This document shows positions 42,654 through 51,344 of a DNA stretch of 64,000 nt, piece by piece. Made by a program: the position numbers and the translations under genes. Within the stretch, counting starts at the first letter, position 1. Each line of letters starts with the position of its first letter. The notes beneath the pieces are model-generated. The model was not told the origin of the DNA and did not search any database. It was given only the letters and a program-made list of their open reading frames with translations. The stretch comes from Porphyromonas catoniae ATCC 51270 (GTDB taxonomy: Bacteria > Bacteroidota > Bacteroidia > Bacteroidales > Porphyromonadaceae): NCBI RefSeq assembly GCF_000565015.1, contig NZ_JDFF01000004.1, positions 1-64,000 on the forward strand. The letters are read 5' to 3'.

Positions 42654-43739
42654 TTATCGTCTATATATGAAGGTCTCCCTATTCAGGTCTTCGTCTGTAC
42701 GCTCCAGCGTCATCTCTCCTCGGAGCGGGATAGCCATCTGTCGCTTGACCTCTGCCTCAGTGTAGCCCCGAGCGAAGAGGTACATCATCTTCGTCAGTGC
42801 GGACTCCGTGGTGCAATCCCTTCCGCTAATAAGTCCAATCTCCTGCAATAGAAGCCCCGTCTCATAGCGTAGCATATCTACATAGCCCGTCACGCACTGA
42901 GTGACATTGACGATTACTAAGCCTCGTGCCACAGCCTGGCGTAGAGCATCAAGGAACCATGGGGTCATGGGCGCATTCCCACTGCCGAAGGTCTCCAGCA
43001 CGACGCCACGCAGGGAGGGGATGCCGAGTACCGTCTCCACCACCTCACGAGTGATGCCAGGGAAGAGCTTCAGTATGGCTACATGCGAATCGAAGGTTTT
43101 GTTCACTGCAAACGGGATTTCCCCACAATTCCGATTAATCGAAGCATCGTGGTAGCGAATCTCTATCCCTGCATAGGCCAGATGAGGATAGTTGTAAGAC
43201 TCAAAAGCACTGAACTGATCTGCACTAATCTTACTCGTGCGATTACCTCGCATCAGATAGTTCTCAAAGAAGAGTGACACCTCGGGTACTCGTGGGCGTC
43301 CCTCGCTGTCTCGTGCAGCGGCAATCTCTATGGCTGTGATGAGATTTTCCTTCCCATCGGTGCGTAGTCTCCCTACGGGGAGCTGTGAACCCGTGAAGAC
43401 AATCGGCTTATCCAGCCCCTCGAAGACAAAGCTCAGCGCAGAGGCTGTGTAGGCCATCGTGTCTGTACCATGTAGGATCACAAAGCCATCGTAGCGGTGA
43501 TAATTCTCCTCTATAATCGTGGCTAATCGAGTCCAATCATCGGGTGTAATAGCAGACGAATCTAGGGGGGGATTAAACTCTACAATCGATATATCGCACC
43601 CTAGGCGACGAAGCTCTGGGACATTATCTTTAAGATAGTTAAAGTCAAAGGGCTCGAGCACCCCCGTTGAAGGGTTCTCCACCATCCCGATTGTCCCTCC
43701 CGTGTAGACGAGAAGGATGGAAACACGATTTTCAGCCAT
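42654..43739 (-). CDS. ansA: Type I L-asparaginase
   Basis: The enzyme hydrolyses asparagine to aspartate and ammonia. The first active-site motif is VYTGGTIGM (catalytic Thr), and the second is ILHGTDTMAYTASALSF with the HGTDTM triad residues; FTGSQLPVG follows. The start at 43739 (MAENRVSILLVYTGG) gives 361 aa, a typical length with no signal peptide (cytoplasmic). An in-frame ATG at 43790 would add 17 residues and is also downstream of the promoter (43816-43823), so it cannot be excluded. Confidence 0.9.
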   Translation of the reverse strand: MAENRVSILLVYTGGTIGMVENPSTGVLEPFDFNYLKDNVPELRRLGCDISIVEFNPPLDSSAITPDDWTRLATIIEENYHRYDGFVILHGTDTMAYTASALSFVFEGLDKPIVFTGSQLPVGRLRTDGKENLITAIEIAAARDSEGRPRVPEVSLFFENYLMRGNRTSKISADQFSAFESYNYPHLAYAGIEIRYHDASINRNCGEIPFAVNKTFDSHVAILKLFPGITREVVETVLGIPSLRGVVLETFGSGNAPMTPWFLDALRQAVARGLVIVNVTQCVTGYVDMLRYETGLLLQEIGLISGRDCTTESALTKMMYLFARGYTEAEVKRQMAIPLRGEMTLERTDEDLNRETFIYRR

Positions 43740-43815
43740 ACAGATCGTATTGTTAGTGTCGTTGGGTAGGTATGCTCTAGGTAGGGACATACCTCATGTC
43801 ATTCTGTTACTAGGA

Positions 43816-43823
43816 CAAAGATA
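43816..43823 (-). promoter_or_regulatory. Promoter of the ansA operon
   Basis: TATCTTTG on the minus strand, upstream of both candidate ansA starts. Confidence 0.6.
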
Positions 43824-43854
43824 AGAATAATAGGGAGCCTAGTGGCTTTCACGC

Positions 43855-44091
43855 TTAGTAAAGGGCTATGACGCCCTCCAGCACATCGTCCCCTAATCGT
43901 ATTGCGTAAACCAAGGCATTGTCTTGGTCTCGTAACCACATGAAAGCGAGTAGCTCCATCCTCCCCGATGATAAGGCATGGCGACAGATACAAACGTGGG
44001 GCTTCCCCTCACACTCAAAGACGCACAACCCCTCTTTCCTTAACCAGAGAAACACATCATCACCACCCCTGACGCAACCCACTATAAACAA
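43855..44091 (-). CDS. Possible small hypothetical protein (78 aa)
   Basis: An open frame on the minus strand lies between the ansA promoter and a family A array. It starts at TTG (or GTG nine bases later) and encodes a peptide with four or more cysteines near PHVCICRHAL and a hydrophobic C-terminal half (MELLAFMWLRDQDNALVYAI). Codon choice looks acceptable for this genome, but no family is recognised, the start codon is not ATG and no clear promoter box is present. It may be a real small protein or a chance frame. Confidence 0.3.
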   Translation of the reverse strand: MFIVGCVRGGDDVFLWLRKEGLCVFECEGKPHVCICRHALSSGRMELLAFMWLRDQDNALVYAIRLGDDVLEGVIALY

Positions 44092-44124
44092 AGAATATAC
44101 GAAGGCACAGGAATGCAGATCTAC

Positions 44125-44231
44125 GAGTTACCATAACCCGCTTAAACGACTTACCACAACTCGTCATGACGACTTACCATAACTCTCCCAAACGAGTTAC
44201 CATAACTCGTCTGAGCGACTTATGGTAACTC
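44125..44231. repeat. Family A palindrome array, copy 3 (5 units, fifth reversed)
   Basis: Units start at 44125, 44148, 44171, 44194 and 44217 (exact 23-bp pitch); the fifth, GACTTATGGTAACTC, is reversed. It lies in a divergent region upstream of dnaX. The tail after the last unit (GTAGAGCACCCCTCAC ... AAATAGGCACTTTGAG) resembles the tail of copy 1. Confidence 0.92.
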
Positions 44232-44360
44232 GTAGAGCACCCCTCACAACAGCCCTAAATAGGCACTTTGAGAAGGAGTATTTTCGACAACCCCTATCTC
44301 TCCCCTCAGCGCCTTCCCGAGAGACCTATGACCATTCCCAGACAACTCAGGCAAGATCGC

Positions 44361-44368
44361 TATCTTTG
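44361..44368 (+). promoter_or_regulatory. -7 box of dnaX; decides the start codon
   Basis: TATCTTTG lies 24 bp upstream of ATG 44393. It is inside the longer reading frame that begins at 44222, so that longer start is not used. Confidence 0.7.
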
Positions 44369-44392
44369 TACACACGTAATATATGGAGTACT

Positions 44393-46192
44393 ATGGCTGA
44401 AAACTATATCGTCTCAGCACGCAAATATCGCCCAGATAGCTTCCAGAGCATCGTAGGGCAAGGCGCAATGGCCTCTACACTTCGTACGGCTGTACTGCAG
44501 GGACGTCTAGCACATGCTTACCTCTTCTGTGGACCTCGTGGTGTGGGTAAGACTACGGCTGCACGTGTGCTAGCCAAGACGATCAACTGCATGCATCTAA
44601 GCCCAGAGGGTGAGGCATGCAATGAGTGCGAGAGTTGTCGAGCCTTTAATGAGGGACGCTCGTTCAACATCTTTGAGTTGGACGCTGCCTCCAACAATTC
44701 CGTTGAGGACATCCGTCAGCTCACCGAGCAGGTAGGTATGCCTCCAGCTCTAGGCAAGTACAAGGTCTACATCATTGATGAGGTGCACATGCTCTCAGTC
44801 ACAGCCTTCAATGCCTTCCTCAAGACCCTTGAGGAGCCTCCTTCCTATGCCATCTTCATCCTCGCTACCACAGAGAAGCATAAGATCCTCCCGACAATCC
44901 TCTCTCGCTGTCAGATCTACGATTTCAAGCGTATTACCGTACAGGATATCACACGCCACCTACAGTACGTGGCTACAAGCGAAGGGATCGAGGCAGACGA
45001 GGCTGCCCTAGGCTTGATTGCAGAGAAGGCAGATGGAGGGATGCGAGATGCCCTATCGATGTTTGACCGCATCTCGAGCTTTGCTGGAGGGAAGATCACG
45101 TATGAGCATGCCTTAGAGAGCCTAAACGTACTAGACTACGCCTACTTCATCCGTGCCTTTGACCTCCTGCTCGCTGGCGATTACCGTTCCCTACTGCTTC
45201 TGCTGGATGAGCTATTGGGTAAGGGCTTCGAGGGACAGACAATCCTCTCTGGGCTCGCAACCTTTGCTCGTGACCTACTTGTGGTACAGCACCCTGGCAC
45301 AAGCTCACTCCTAGAGAAACCCGATCGTGTAACCGCCGAGTACGTTGCTCTAGCGAGTCGCTGTACAGCACCACAGCTCTTCGCTGCCATTCGAGCCCTC
45401 GTACAAGCAGATCAGCAGTACAGAGGAGCGACGAATAAGCGTTTGCTCATCGAGCTAACACTCCTTGGGCTTGTACCAGTCTTTCACAGCGAGGGGGAGC
45501 TTACCCCAACACCTAGCTCTTCCCCCAAGCCTGCTGTGACTTCTGCTCCTACAGCACCCAAGGCCACTACACAAGCCAGCCCTACCCCCTCCCCTCAGCC
45601 TACCCCAACCCCCTCGGCACAGCCTGTACCACAGCCTCAACCGACTCCCCCTACACCCCCACCACCAGCTCCTGCATCCACGCCTCAGCCCCCCATCACT
45701 CCTCCATCAGCAAATCCCAGCACCGGGCAGACACGACAGCTCTTTGGACGTAGACGCTCAGTACAAGAGGGTGCAAGTGAGACACAGCAGAGGGAGGTAA
45801 GTGAAGCCAAGGAGGAATCGGAGCCGTTCACTGAGCAAGACTTACAGCGAGCCTATGTGCGCTTCGTCGAGCAGGAGCTAAGCAGTGAGCAGGTTATATG
45901 TCGCAACATCCTTCATGCCGAGCTACCAGCTCTCACGGGTGAGCGTGAGGCAGAGCTAGCCCTACCCCCAGGCAACGCCATCCGTGATGCTGTAGAGGCT
46001 GTCCAACCACAACTCCTTACCTTCCTTAGGCGGACCCTGCGCAACTCACATCTGACCCTTACACTAAGGGAGAAGAACAAGCAGGAGCAGGCGCTCATAG
46101 CCCTCACCCCAGAGGATCGAATGAAGAAGCTCATCGAGATTAACCCCGAGGTACAGCGTCTCAAGGACGAACTTCAACTGCGACTCTCTTAG
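44393..46192 (+). CDS. dnaX: DNA polymerase III subunit gamma/tau
   Basis: DnaX is the clamp-loader ATPase of the replicative polymerase. The 599-residue protein begins MAENYIVSARKYRPDSF. It has Walker A CGPRGVGKTTAA (near residue 45), four zinc cysteines (C-M-H ... EACNECESC), Walker B KVYIIDEVHMLS and sensor 1 ATTEKHKILPTILSRC. Domain III follows, then a Pro/Thr/Ala-rich linker (about residues 365-450) and a tau-like C-terminal domain. I moved the start from 44222 to 44393 because the promoter and the repeat tail lie upstream of it. A frameshift site for gamma production was not evident. Confidence 0.94.
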   Translation: MAENYIVSARKYRPDSFQSIVGQGAMASTLRTAVLQGRLAHAYLFCGPRGVGKTTAARVLAKTINCMHLSPEGEACNECESCRAFNEGRSFNIFELDAASNNSVEDIRQLTEQVGMPPALGKYKVYIIDEVHMLSVTAFNAFLKTLEEPPSYAIFILATTEKHKILPTILSRCQIYDFKRITVQDITRHLQYVATSEGIEADEAALGLIAEKADGGMRDALSMFDRISSFAGGKITYEHALESLNVLDYAYFIRAFDLLLAGDYRSLLLLLDELLGKGFEGQTILSGLATFARDLLVVQHPGTSSLLEKPDRVTAEYVALASRCTAPQLFAAIRALVQADQQYRGATNKRLLIELTLLGLVPVFHSEGELTPTPSSSPKPAVTSAPTAPKATTQASPTPSPQPTPTPSAQPVPQPQPTPPTPPPPAPASTPQPPITPPSANPSTGQTRQLFGRRRSVQEGASETQQREVSEAKEESEPFTEQDLQRAYVRFVEQELSSEQVICRNILHAELPALTGEREAELALPPGNAIRDAVEAVQPQLLTFLRRTLRNSHLTLTLREKNKQEQALIALTPEDRMKKLIEINPEVQRLKDELQLRLS

Positions 46193-46227
46193 CATAGACT
46201 ATACCCTTCTCTACATTCCCATACACA

Positions 46228-48270
46228 ATGAAGATCAAACAACACATGGCAGCACTCCTGACTGCTACGGCACTTGCCTCATCGCTGCCTACACAGGCAG
46301 AGGAACGTCCGCACCTTACCCCCGAGACGATGCTCACCCTCGCTCGTGTAGGCTCATCCGCACTCTCCCCCGATGGGAAGCTCGTCGTCTACAGCGTAGG
46401 CTTCCCAAACATCAAGGACAATAAGATCCGTACCGAGTTCTTCACCGTTACCTCATCAGGCACCGCACGTACCCAGATCACACGAGACATCCCTGGCCTA
46501 TCGTCTCCTCGGTGGATACAAGGCGGACGACGCATCAGCTACCTCTCTAGTGAGAGTGGGGCTACACAAGTCTGGACGATGCGCCCCGATGGCTCAGACC
46601 GCAAGCAAGTAACGAATATCGAGGGTGGGATATCGGACTACCTCTTCTCTCCAGACGAGACGAAGCTAGCCTACATCAAGGAGATTAAGTTCGGCAAGGC
46701 AACAAAAGACATTTACCCCGATCTCCCCAAGGCTACGGGACGTATCGTCACCGACCTCATGTACAAGCACTGGGATGAATGGGTAGAGACCATACCTCAC
46801 ATCTTCATCGCCAGCGTCGGAGACACTCCCATCACCTCGGGTAAAGACATCCTAGAGGGTGAGCCTTACGAAGCTCCCACCAAGCCCTTCGGTGGCTCGG
46901 AGGAACTGTCATGGAGTCCTGATGGAAATACCCTCGCCTACTCCTCTCGCAAGAAGGTAGGTCTCGACTACGCCCTCTCCACCGACACCGACATCTACCT
47001 CTACAATGTGATCTCAGGCTCTACAACAAATGCCACCGAGGGCAACAAGGGCTATGACACACATCCTCGCTTCTCTCCAGATAGCCGTAAGCTCAGCTGG
47101 ATCAGTATGGAGCGTGACGGCTACGAAGCAGACCTCAAGCGTCTCTTCGTCATGGAGCTTGGGAAGAAGACCTACCTCACCGAGGGCTTCGAGTGTGATG
47201 TCGATGAAACCGTGTGGTCACCCGACAGCAAAAGCATTTACTTCCTTTCTACCAAAGAAGCAGAGACCCAACTCTGGCAAGTAACACTCAAGACAAAGAA
47301 GATCCGTCAGATCACCACAGGGCAACACGACTATACCTCCATTGACTTCGTCGCTGGGAAACTCCTAGCTGGTCGCCAGAGCATGATTGTGCCTAAGGAT
47401 CTCTACCTTGTGGATCCTAAGACGGGAAGTAGTAGAGCAATCACGGCGGAGAATAAGGCTACGCTGGATGGACTCACACCCATCACCGTAGAGAAACGCT
47501 GGATACGCACGACCGATGGTGGTAACATGCTCACCTGGGTAGCCCTACCTCCAAACTTCGATAAGACGAAGAAGTATCCTGCTCTACTCTATTGCCAAGG
47601 TGGCCCTCAGAGTACCGTTAGTCAGTTCTTCTCCTTCCGCTGGAATATCCGTCTGATGGCTGAGCAAGGCTATATTGTCATTGCCCCCAACCGACATGGT
47701 GTACCTAGCTTTGGGAAGGCTTGGAACGAGCAAATAAGTGGTGACTACTCAGGACAAAACATCCGTGACTACCTCTCTGCTGTAGATGAGCTAAAGAAAG
47801 AGCCCTACGTCGATGCCGACCGCCTCGGCTGTGTCGGAGCAAGCTATGGGGGATACTCCGTATTCTATCTAGCAGGGGTACATCAGAAGCGTTTCAAGGC
47901 CTTCATCGCACATGCTGGTATCTTCAACCTCGAGATGCAGTACATGACCACCGAGGAGATGTGGTTCGCCAACTGGGATATGGGTGGTGCTCCCTGGGAC
48001 AAGGAGAACAAGGTCGCTCAACGCACCTTCGCTAACTCTCCTCACCATCTAGTAGCTAACTGGGATACTCCGATCCTTGTGATCCATGGCGAACGAGACT
48101 ACCGAATACTCGCTGGTCAAGGTATGGCAGCCTTCAACGCTGCGAAGCTAAGGGGAATACCTGCGGAGCTACTCATCTATCCAGATGAAAACCACTGGAT
48201 CCTACGCCCACAGAACGCACTACTCTGGCAGCGCACCTTCTTCGGCTGGCTCGATAAGTACCTCAAGTAA
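46228..48270 (+). CDS. dpp5: Dipeptidyl-peptidase 5-like S9 serine peptidase
   Basis: This secreted prolyl-oligopeptidase-family enzyme (680 aa) has a signal peptide (ALLTATALASSLPTQAEE), an N-terminal beta-propeller of WD40-like/TolB-type repeats (SPDGKLVVYS, SPDETKLAYIK, SPDGNTLAYSS, SPDSRKLSWIS, SPDSKSIYFLS), and a C-terminal alpha/beta hydrolase domain. The catalytic serine is in VGASYGGYS (about residue 539), Asp in HGERDYRI (about 622) and His in DENHW (about 654). Length and motifs match periplasmic DPP5 of Porphyromonas, which releases dipeptides after hydrophobic residues; substrate preference is inferred. It lies 35 bp after dnaX. Confidence 0.88.
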   Translation: MKIKQHMAALLTATALASSLPTQAEERPHLTPETMLTLARVGSSALSPDGKLVVYSVGFPNIKDNKIRTEFFTVTSSGTARTQITRDIPGLSSPRWIQGGRRISYLSSESGATQVWTMRPDGSDRKQVTNIEGGISDYLFSPDETKLAYIKEIKFGKATKDIYPDLPKATGRIVTDLMYKHWDEWVETIPHIFIASVGDTPITSGKDILEGEPYEAPTKPFGGSEELSWSPDGNTLAYSSRKKVGLDYALSTDTDIYLYNVISGSTTNATEGNKGYDTHPRFSPDSRKLSWISMERDGYEADLKRLFVMELGKKTYLTEGFECDVDETVWSPDSKSIYFLSTKEAETQLWQVTLKTKKIRQITTGQHDYTSIDFVAGKLLAGRQSMIVPKDLYLVDPKTGSSRAITAENKATLDGLTPITVEKRWIRTTDGGNMLTWVALPPNFDKTKKYPALLYCQGGPQSTVSQFFSFRWNIRLMAEQGYIVIAPNRHGVPSFGKAWNEQISGDYSGQNIRDYLSAVDELKKEPYVDADRLGCVGASYGGYSVFYLAGVHQKRFKAFIAHAGIFNLEMQYMTTEEMWFANWDMGGAPWDKENKVAQRTFANSPHHLVANWDTPILVIHGERDYRILAGQGMAAFNAAKLRGIPAELLIYPDENHWILRPQNALLWQRTFFGWLDKYLK

Positions 48271-48288
48271 TCGAGCTGCCACCATACG

Positions 48289-48330
48289 ATGACGCCCCGC
48301 TACTCCTCGATGGAGTGGCGGGGCGTCATG
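48289..48330. terminator. Hairpin between convergent dpp5 and oxyR
   Basis: ATGACGCCCCGCTACTCC (48289-48306) pairs with GGAGTGGCGGGGCGTCAT (48312-48329), an 18-bp perfect stem. There is no long T-tract on either side. Confidence 0.75.
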
Positions 48331-48345
48331 CTTATCTCACCTATA

Positions 48346-49272
48346 TTAGACTAGGTCTTGCCCTGGTTGCAGGTGGAGCATACGTTTGGGTACGGATGCG
48401 GTGATCACTCGTGCCACAGCTTCGATTAGAGCGTGGCGGACGTACTCATGGTGCGTCACAAGGTTAATCCCTCTCGTTGGGCGGGGGAGAGCAAAGGGGC
48501 GGACTAGTGAACGATGACGCTCATCCAATTGCTCTACAGCTAGCTCAGGAAGGAAGGTCACACCATTGCCCCCCTCGACAAAGTGCATGAAGGTCTCCAA
48601 GCTACCTCTACTATAATTATGTCGTTGCGTTGGGTCGTAGCGCAGGTGACAGAACCTAACCAGCTGATCCCTGAAGCAATGCCCTTCATCCAAGAGCCAC
48701 AGATGGTATTTCCCCACCTCTGCCGAGCGAATGACCTCCTCTGCATAGAGCTCTGAGTCTCGTGGCACATAGCCCATGAATTCCTCATAATAGAGCGGAT
48801 GATCAACGAGGTAAGTCTCCTTTGCCTCGGAGGCTATGATTGCCATCTGCACCGTCCCTAGCCGCAATGCCTCCAAGCACTCACTAGTCTTCAACTCAAC
48901 GAACATAATGCGAAGATTGGGAAGCTCTCGCTCCAGAAGAGGCAAAACACGAGGTAGGAGGTACGGCGCAATCGTAGGCAGGATACCGAGGGTAATCGTC
49001 CCTGCTAGTGCATCCTTCTCCTCTCGGACGATCTCGCGTACTTGTTCTGCCTGTATAAGGATGACAGCAGCTTGATCCAAAATACGTCGCCCGACCTCGG
49101 TGGGGATAATCGGTTGGTGGCTACGATCAAAGATCTTCACTCCTAGCTCCTCCTCTAGCTTTTGGATCATTGTGCTTAGGGTTGGCTGGGTAACATCGCA
49201 GTATTCGGCAGCCTTACCGAAGTGTCGGTAGCGGTCAAGCGCTTGGATGTATTCGAGTTGCTGTAGGTTCAT
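48346..49272 (-). CDS. oxyR: Hydrogen-peroxide sensor, LysR-family regulator OxyR
   Basis: The 308-residue protein has an N-terminal winged helix (MNLQQLEYIQALDRYRHFGKA start, HTH with AEYCDVTQPTLS) and a LysR substrate-binding domain. The motif GHCFRDQLVRFC places cysteines at residues 199 and 208, the same numbers as the redox pair of E. coli OxyR, so this is a true peroxide sensor rather than a generic LysR protein. I chose ATG 49272: the promoter box at 49295-49302 lies inside the longer frame starting at 49317. No target gene (ahpCF, dps, katE) is adjacent. Confidence 0.93.
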   Translation of the reverse strand: MNLQQLEYIQALDRYRHFGKAAEYCDVTQPTLSTMIQKLEEELGVKIFDRSHQPIIPTEVGRRILDQAAVILIQAEQVREIVREEKDALAGTITLGILPTIAPYLLPRVLPLLERELPNLRIMFVELKTSECLEALRLGTVQMAIIASEAKETYLVDHPLYYEEFMGYVPRDSELYAEEVIRSAEVGKYHLWLLDEGHCFRDQLVRFCHLRYDPTQRHNYSRGSLETFMHFVEGGNGVTFLPELAVEQLDERHRSLVRPFALPRPTRGINLVTHHEYVRHALIEAVARVITASVPKRMLHLQPGQDLV

Positions 49273-49294
49273 TGTGTTCTGTTTTGCTTCTCTA

Positions 49295-49302
49295 CAAATA
49301 TA
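49295..49302 (-). promoter_or_regulatory. -7 box of oxyR; decides the start codon
   Basis: TATATTTG on the minus strand lies 22 bp upstream of ATG 49272. It excludes the upstream ATG at 49317, which would precede transcription. Confidence 0.65.
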
Positions 49303-49465
49303 GTGTAGATGATACAATCATGGCTATCGATCTAGCCACCCCTAAGCCACAGCGACTCTTAACCCATTATCCTACGGACAGGGTGATGCCATAGAAGCCT
49401 TGAGCGTACCTAAAGCACTACTCCCACGGTATTGTCTTAGGGAGACTTATATACAACTAGTGAAG

Positions 49466-49495
49466 TTTGTGTAACTTCGTGCTAGAATACTTTTA
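49466..49495 (+). promoter_or_regulatory. Promoter of the PUR-like gene (near-leaderless)
   Basis: TTTG (49466-49469) and TACTTTTA (49488-49495) are spaced 18 bp. The start codon follows within 4-10 bases, so the mRNA is leaderless or nearly so. Confidence 0.6.
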
Positions 49496-49499
49496 GCGA

Positions 49500-49874
49500 A
49501 TGATTATGGAGAAAGAATGGAACGGCTCAGTGACCCTCGTCTCACAGAAGATAAAGGCTGGCACCCGACACTATTATATCGATGCTAAGCTCGACACAAA
49601 AGGGAATAAGTACATCGTACTCTCTGAGACGAAGATGAGAGAGAGCGAGGGTAAGCCCGAGAGACATCGTATCTTCATCTACGAAGAAGACTTTGCCAAG
49701 GTCTCCCAAGCCTTGCTAGAGACCATCATGCAAATATCGGATGGTGTCTTGCAGGAGATGCCTGACCTAGGGAGAAATGTACCTAGTCAGCCCCAAGAAG
49801 AGGCCCACCATGCTCCTCAGCCTGAGGATGTGCAAATCGGCTCCTTCGACCTTGACTGGACGGACGAGGCTTAG
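49500..49874 (+). CDS. PUR-alpha-like nucleic-acid-binding protein (DUF3276)
   Basis: The 124-residue protein (122 if it starts at ATG 49506) has the Bacteroidota PUR domain: SVTLVSQKIKAGTRHYYID, KGNKYIVLSETK and HRIFIYEEDFAKV form the beta-beta-beta-beta-alpha pattern of PUR repeats. An acidic, Pro/Gln-rich tail follows. These proteins bind single-stranded nucleic acids. The promoter lies so close (49488-49495) that the internal ATG 49506 may be the real start. Probably monocistronic. Confidence 0.85.
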   Translation: MIMEKEWNGSVTLVSQKIKAGTRHYYIDAKLDTKGNKYIVLSETKMRESEGKPERHRIFIYEEDFAKVSQALLETIMQISDGVLQEMPDLGRNVPSQPQEEAHHAPQPEDVQIGSFDLDWTDEA

Positions 49875-49918
49875 CCCCTCATCCGACGAAGCAGCCTCCC
49901 CTTAGGTTCCTTTTTTCC

Positions 49919-49990
49919 CTATACCATAGGTTTCACATCTATGGTCACGGAGGTGTTTACCTCACCTCTTCACCCCTATTTCCCTTTACT
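49919..49990. other. Small hairpins ahead of mtaB
   Basis: ACCATAG pairs with CTATGGT, and GAGGT with ACCTC just after. The region is T-rich. It could be a terminator for the PUR-like gene or part of a leader; I see no gene here. Confidence 0.35.
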
Positions 49991-50026
49991 TTTTTACCCC
50001 TCAGGACATCACCCCAGCACGCCTCG

Positions 50027-51334
50027 ATGACGGATAGCACGGTATTCCTAGACAAGATAGCTGCCTACTACACCCTCGGGTGCAAGCTCAACTTTGCCGA
50101 GACCTCTACCATCGGTCGCTCGCTCCTCGCCCAAGGTATCCGTACTGCCAGACAAGGGGAGGAAGCCCATATCTGTGTCATCAACACTTGCTCTGTGACG
50201 GAGCAGGCCGACCGTAAGTGTAGGAGCGTCATCCGCAAAGCTCATAGAGAGCACCCTGGGGCATTCATCGTGGTCACGGGCTGCTATGCTCAGCTGGACC
50301 CCGAGGAAGTCGCAGCCATAGAGGGGGTCAACCTCGTACTCGGGGCGGATGAGAAGCTCGATGTGGCTCGCTACCTCGACCTATTGGAGCATCAGGGGCA
50401 GACGCCCCATGTCATCCGAGGCAAGACCAAGGACATCCACACCTTTCGCCTAAGCTCATCTTCCGACGAACGGACAAGGCACTTCCTGAAGGTACAAGAT
50501 GGGTGTGACTACCACTGTACCTATTGCACCATCCCGAAGGCTCGAGGAAGAAGCCGAAGCGGGAGCATCAAGGAGATCGTGAAGGAAACAGAACGCATCG
50601 CCAGCGAAGGTGGACTAGAGATTGTCCTGACGGGTGTGAATATCGGGGACTTCGGGCGTAATACGGGTGAGACGTTCCTTGACCTAGTGAAGGCGCTTGA
50701 TGGCGTAGAGGGGATTGAGCGGTTTCGTATTGGCTCTATTGAGCCCAACCTACTTACCGAGGAAATCATCGACTACTGTGCCTCATCCCGCAGGATTGCC
50801 CCACACTTCCACATCCCTCTACAGAGCGGTAGCGATGACGTGCTACGTCTGATGCGTCGCAGATATGATCGTGCGCTCTTCCGAAGCCGTGTGGAGCATA
50901 TCCGTAGCGTACTCCCAGAGGCATTCATCGGAGTGGATGTCATCGTGGGGACACGAGGTGAAAGACCAGAATATTTCGATGATTGCTATCACTTCCTAGA
51001 AGACCTTCCATTCTCCCAACTCCACGTCTTTAGCTATTCGGAGCGAGAGGGTACAGCTGCCCTCCAGATCCAATATACGGTAGCCCCAGCAGAGAAGCAT
51101 AAACGCAGTCAGCGGCTTATGCGTCTCAGTGAGGAGCATCTTCGTGCTTTCTATTCCTCACAGATCGGTAGGGAGCATACCGTCATTTGGGAACATGGGC
51201 AGTACAACGGACTCATGATGGGGCACAGCGAGAACTATACACGCATCGCCCAGCCGTATGATGCGGGGGCTGTCGGGACGATCTCTCGTATCACCCCGAC
51301 GAAGATGGATGTATCGGGGGGCTTCCTCCTCTAA
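50027..51334 (+). CDS. mtaB: tRNA (t6A37-C2)-methylthiotransferase MtaB
   Basis: This radical-SAM enzyme (435 aa) adds a methylthio group to t6A37 of tRNAs reading ANN codons. The N-terminal UPF0004 domain has the MtaB-type YYTLGCKLNFAE, INTCSVTEQADRKCR and TGCYAQ cysteines. The radical-SAM motif is CDYHCTYCTIPKARGRSRS, and a TRAM domain closes the protein. It differs from RimO at 6106-7410 in the LGCKLN signature. The lipid A acyltransferase starts 10 bp downstream. Confidence 0.94.
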   Translation: MTDSTVFLDKIAAYYTLGCKLNFAETSTIGRSLLAQGIRTARQGEEAHICVINTCSVTEQADRKCRSVIRKAHREHPGAFIVVTGCYAQLDPEEVAAIEGVNLVLGADEKLDVARYLDLLEHQGQTPHVIRGKTKDIHTFRLSSSSDERTRHFLKVQDGCDYHCTYCTIPKARGRSRSGSIKEIVKETERIASEGGLEIVLTGVNIGDFGRNTGETFLDLVKALDGVEGIERFRIGSIEPNLLTEEIIDYCASSRRIAPHFHIPLQSGSDDVLRLMRRRYDRALFRSRVEHIRSVLPEAFIGVDVIVGTRGERPEYFDDCYHFLEDLPFSQLHVFSYSEREGTAALQIQYTVAPAEKHKRSQRLMRLSEEHLRAFYSSQIGREHTVIWEHGQYNGLMMGHSENYTRIAQPYDAGAVGTISRITPTKMDVSGGFLL

Positions 51335-51344
51335 TTGGTTTCTG

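Noticed and set aside
43919-44182. 87-aa plus-strand ORF
   Set aside because: It ends inside the family A array and lies opposite the slightly more plausible minus-strand frame at 43855-44091.
44222-44392. 57-residue N-terminal extension of dnaX
   Set aside because: It begins in the repeat array and precedes the promoter at 44361; the protein proper starts MAENYIVSARKYRP.
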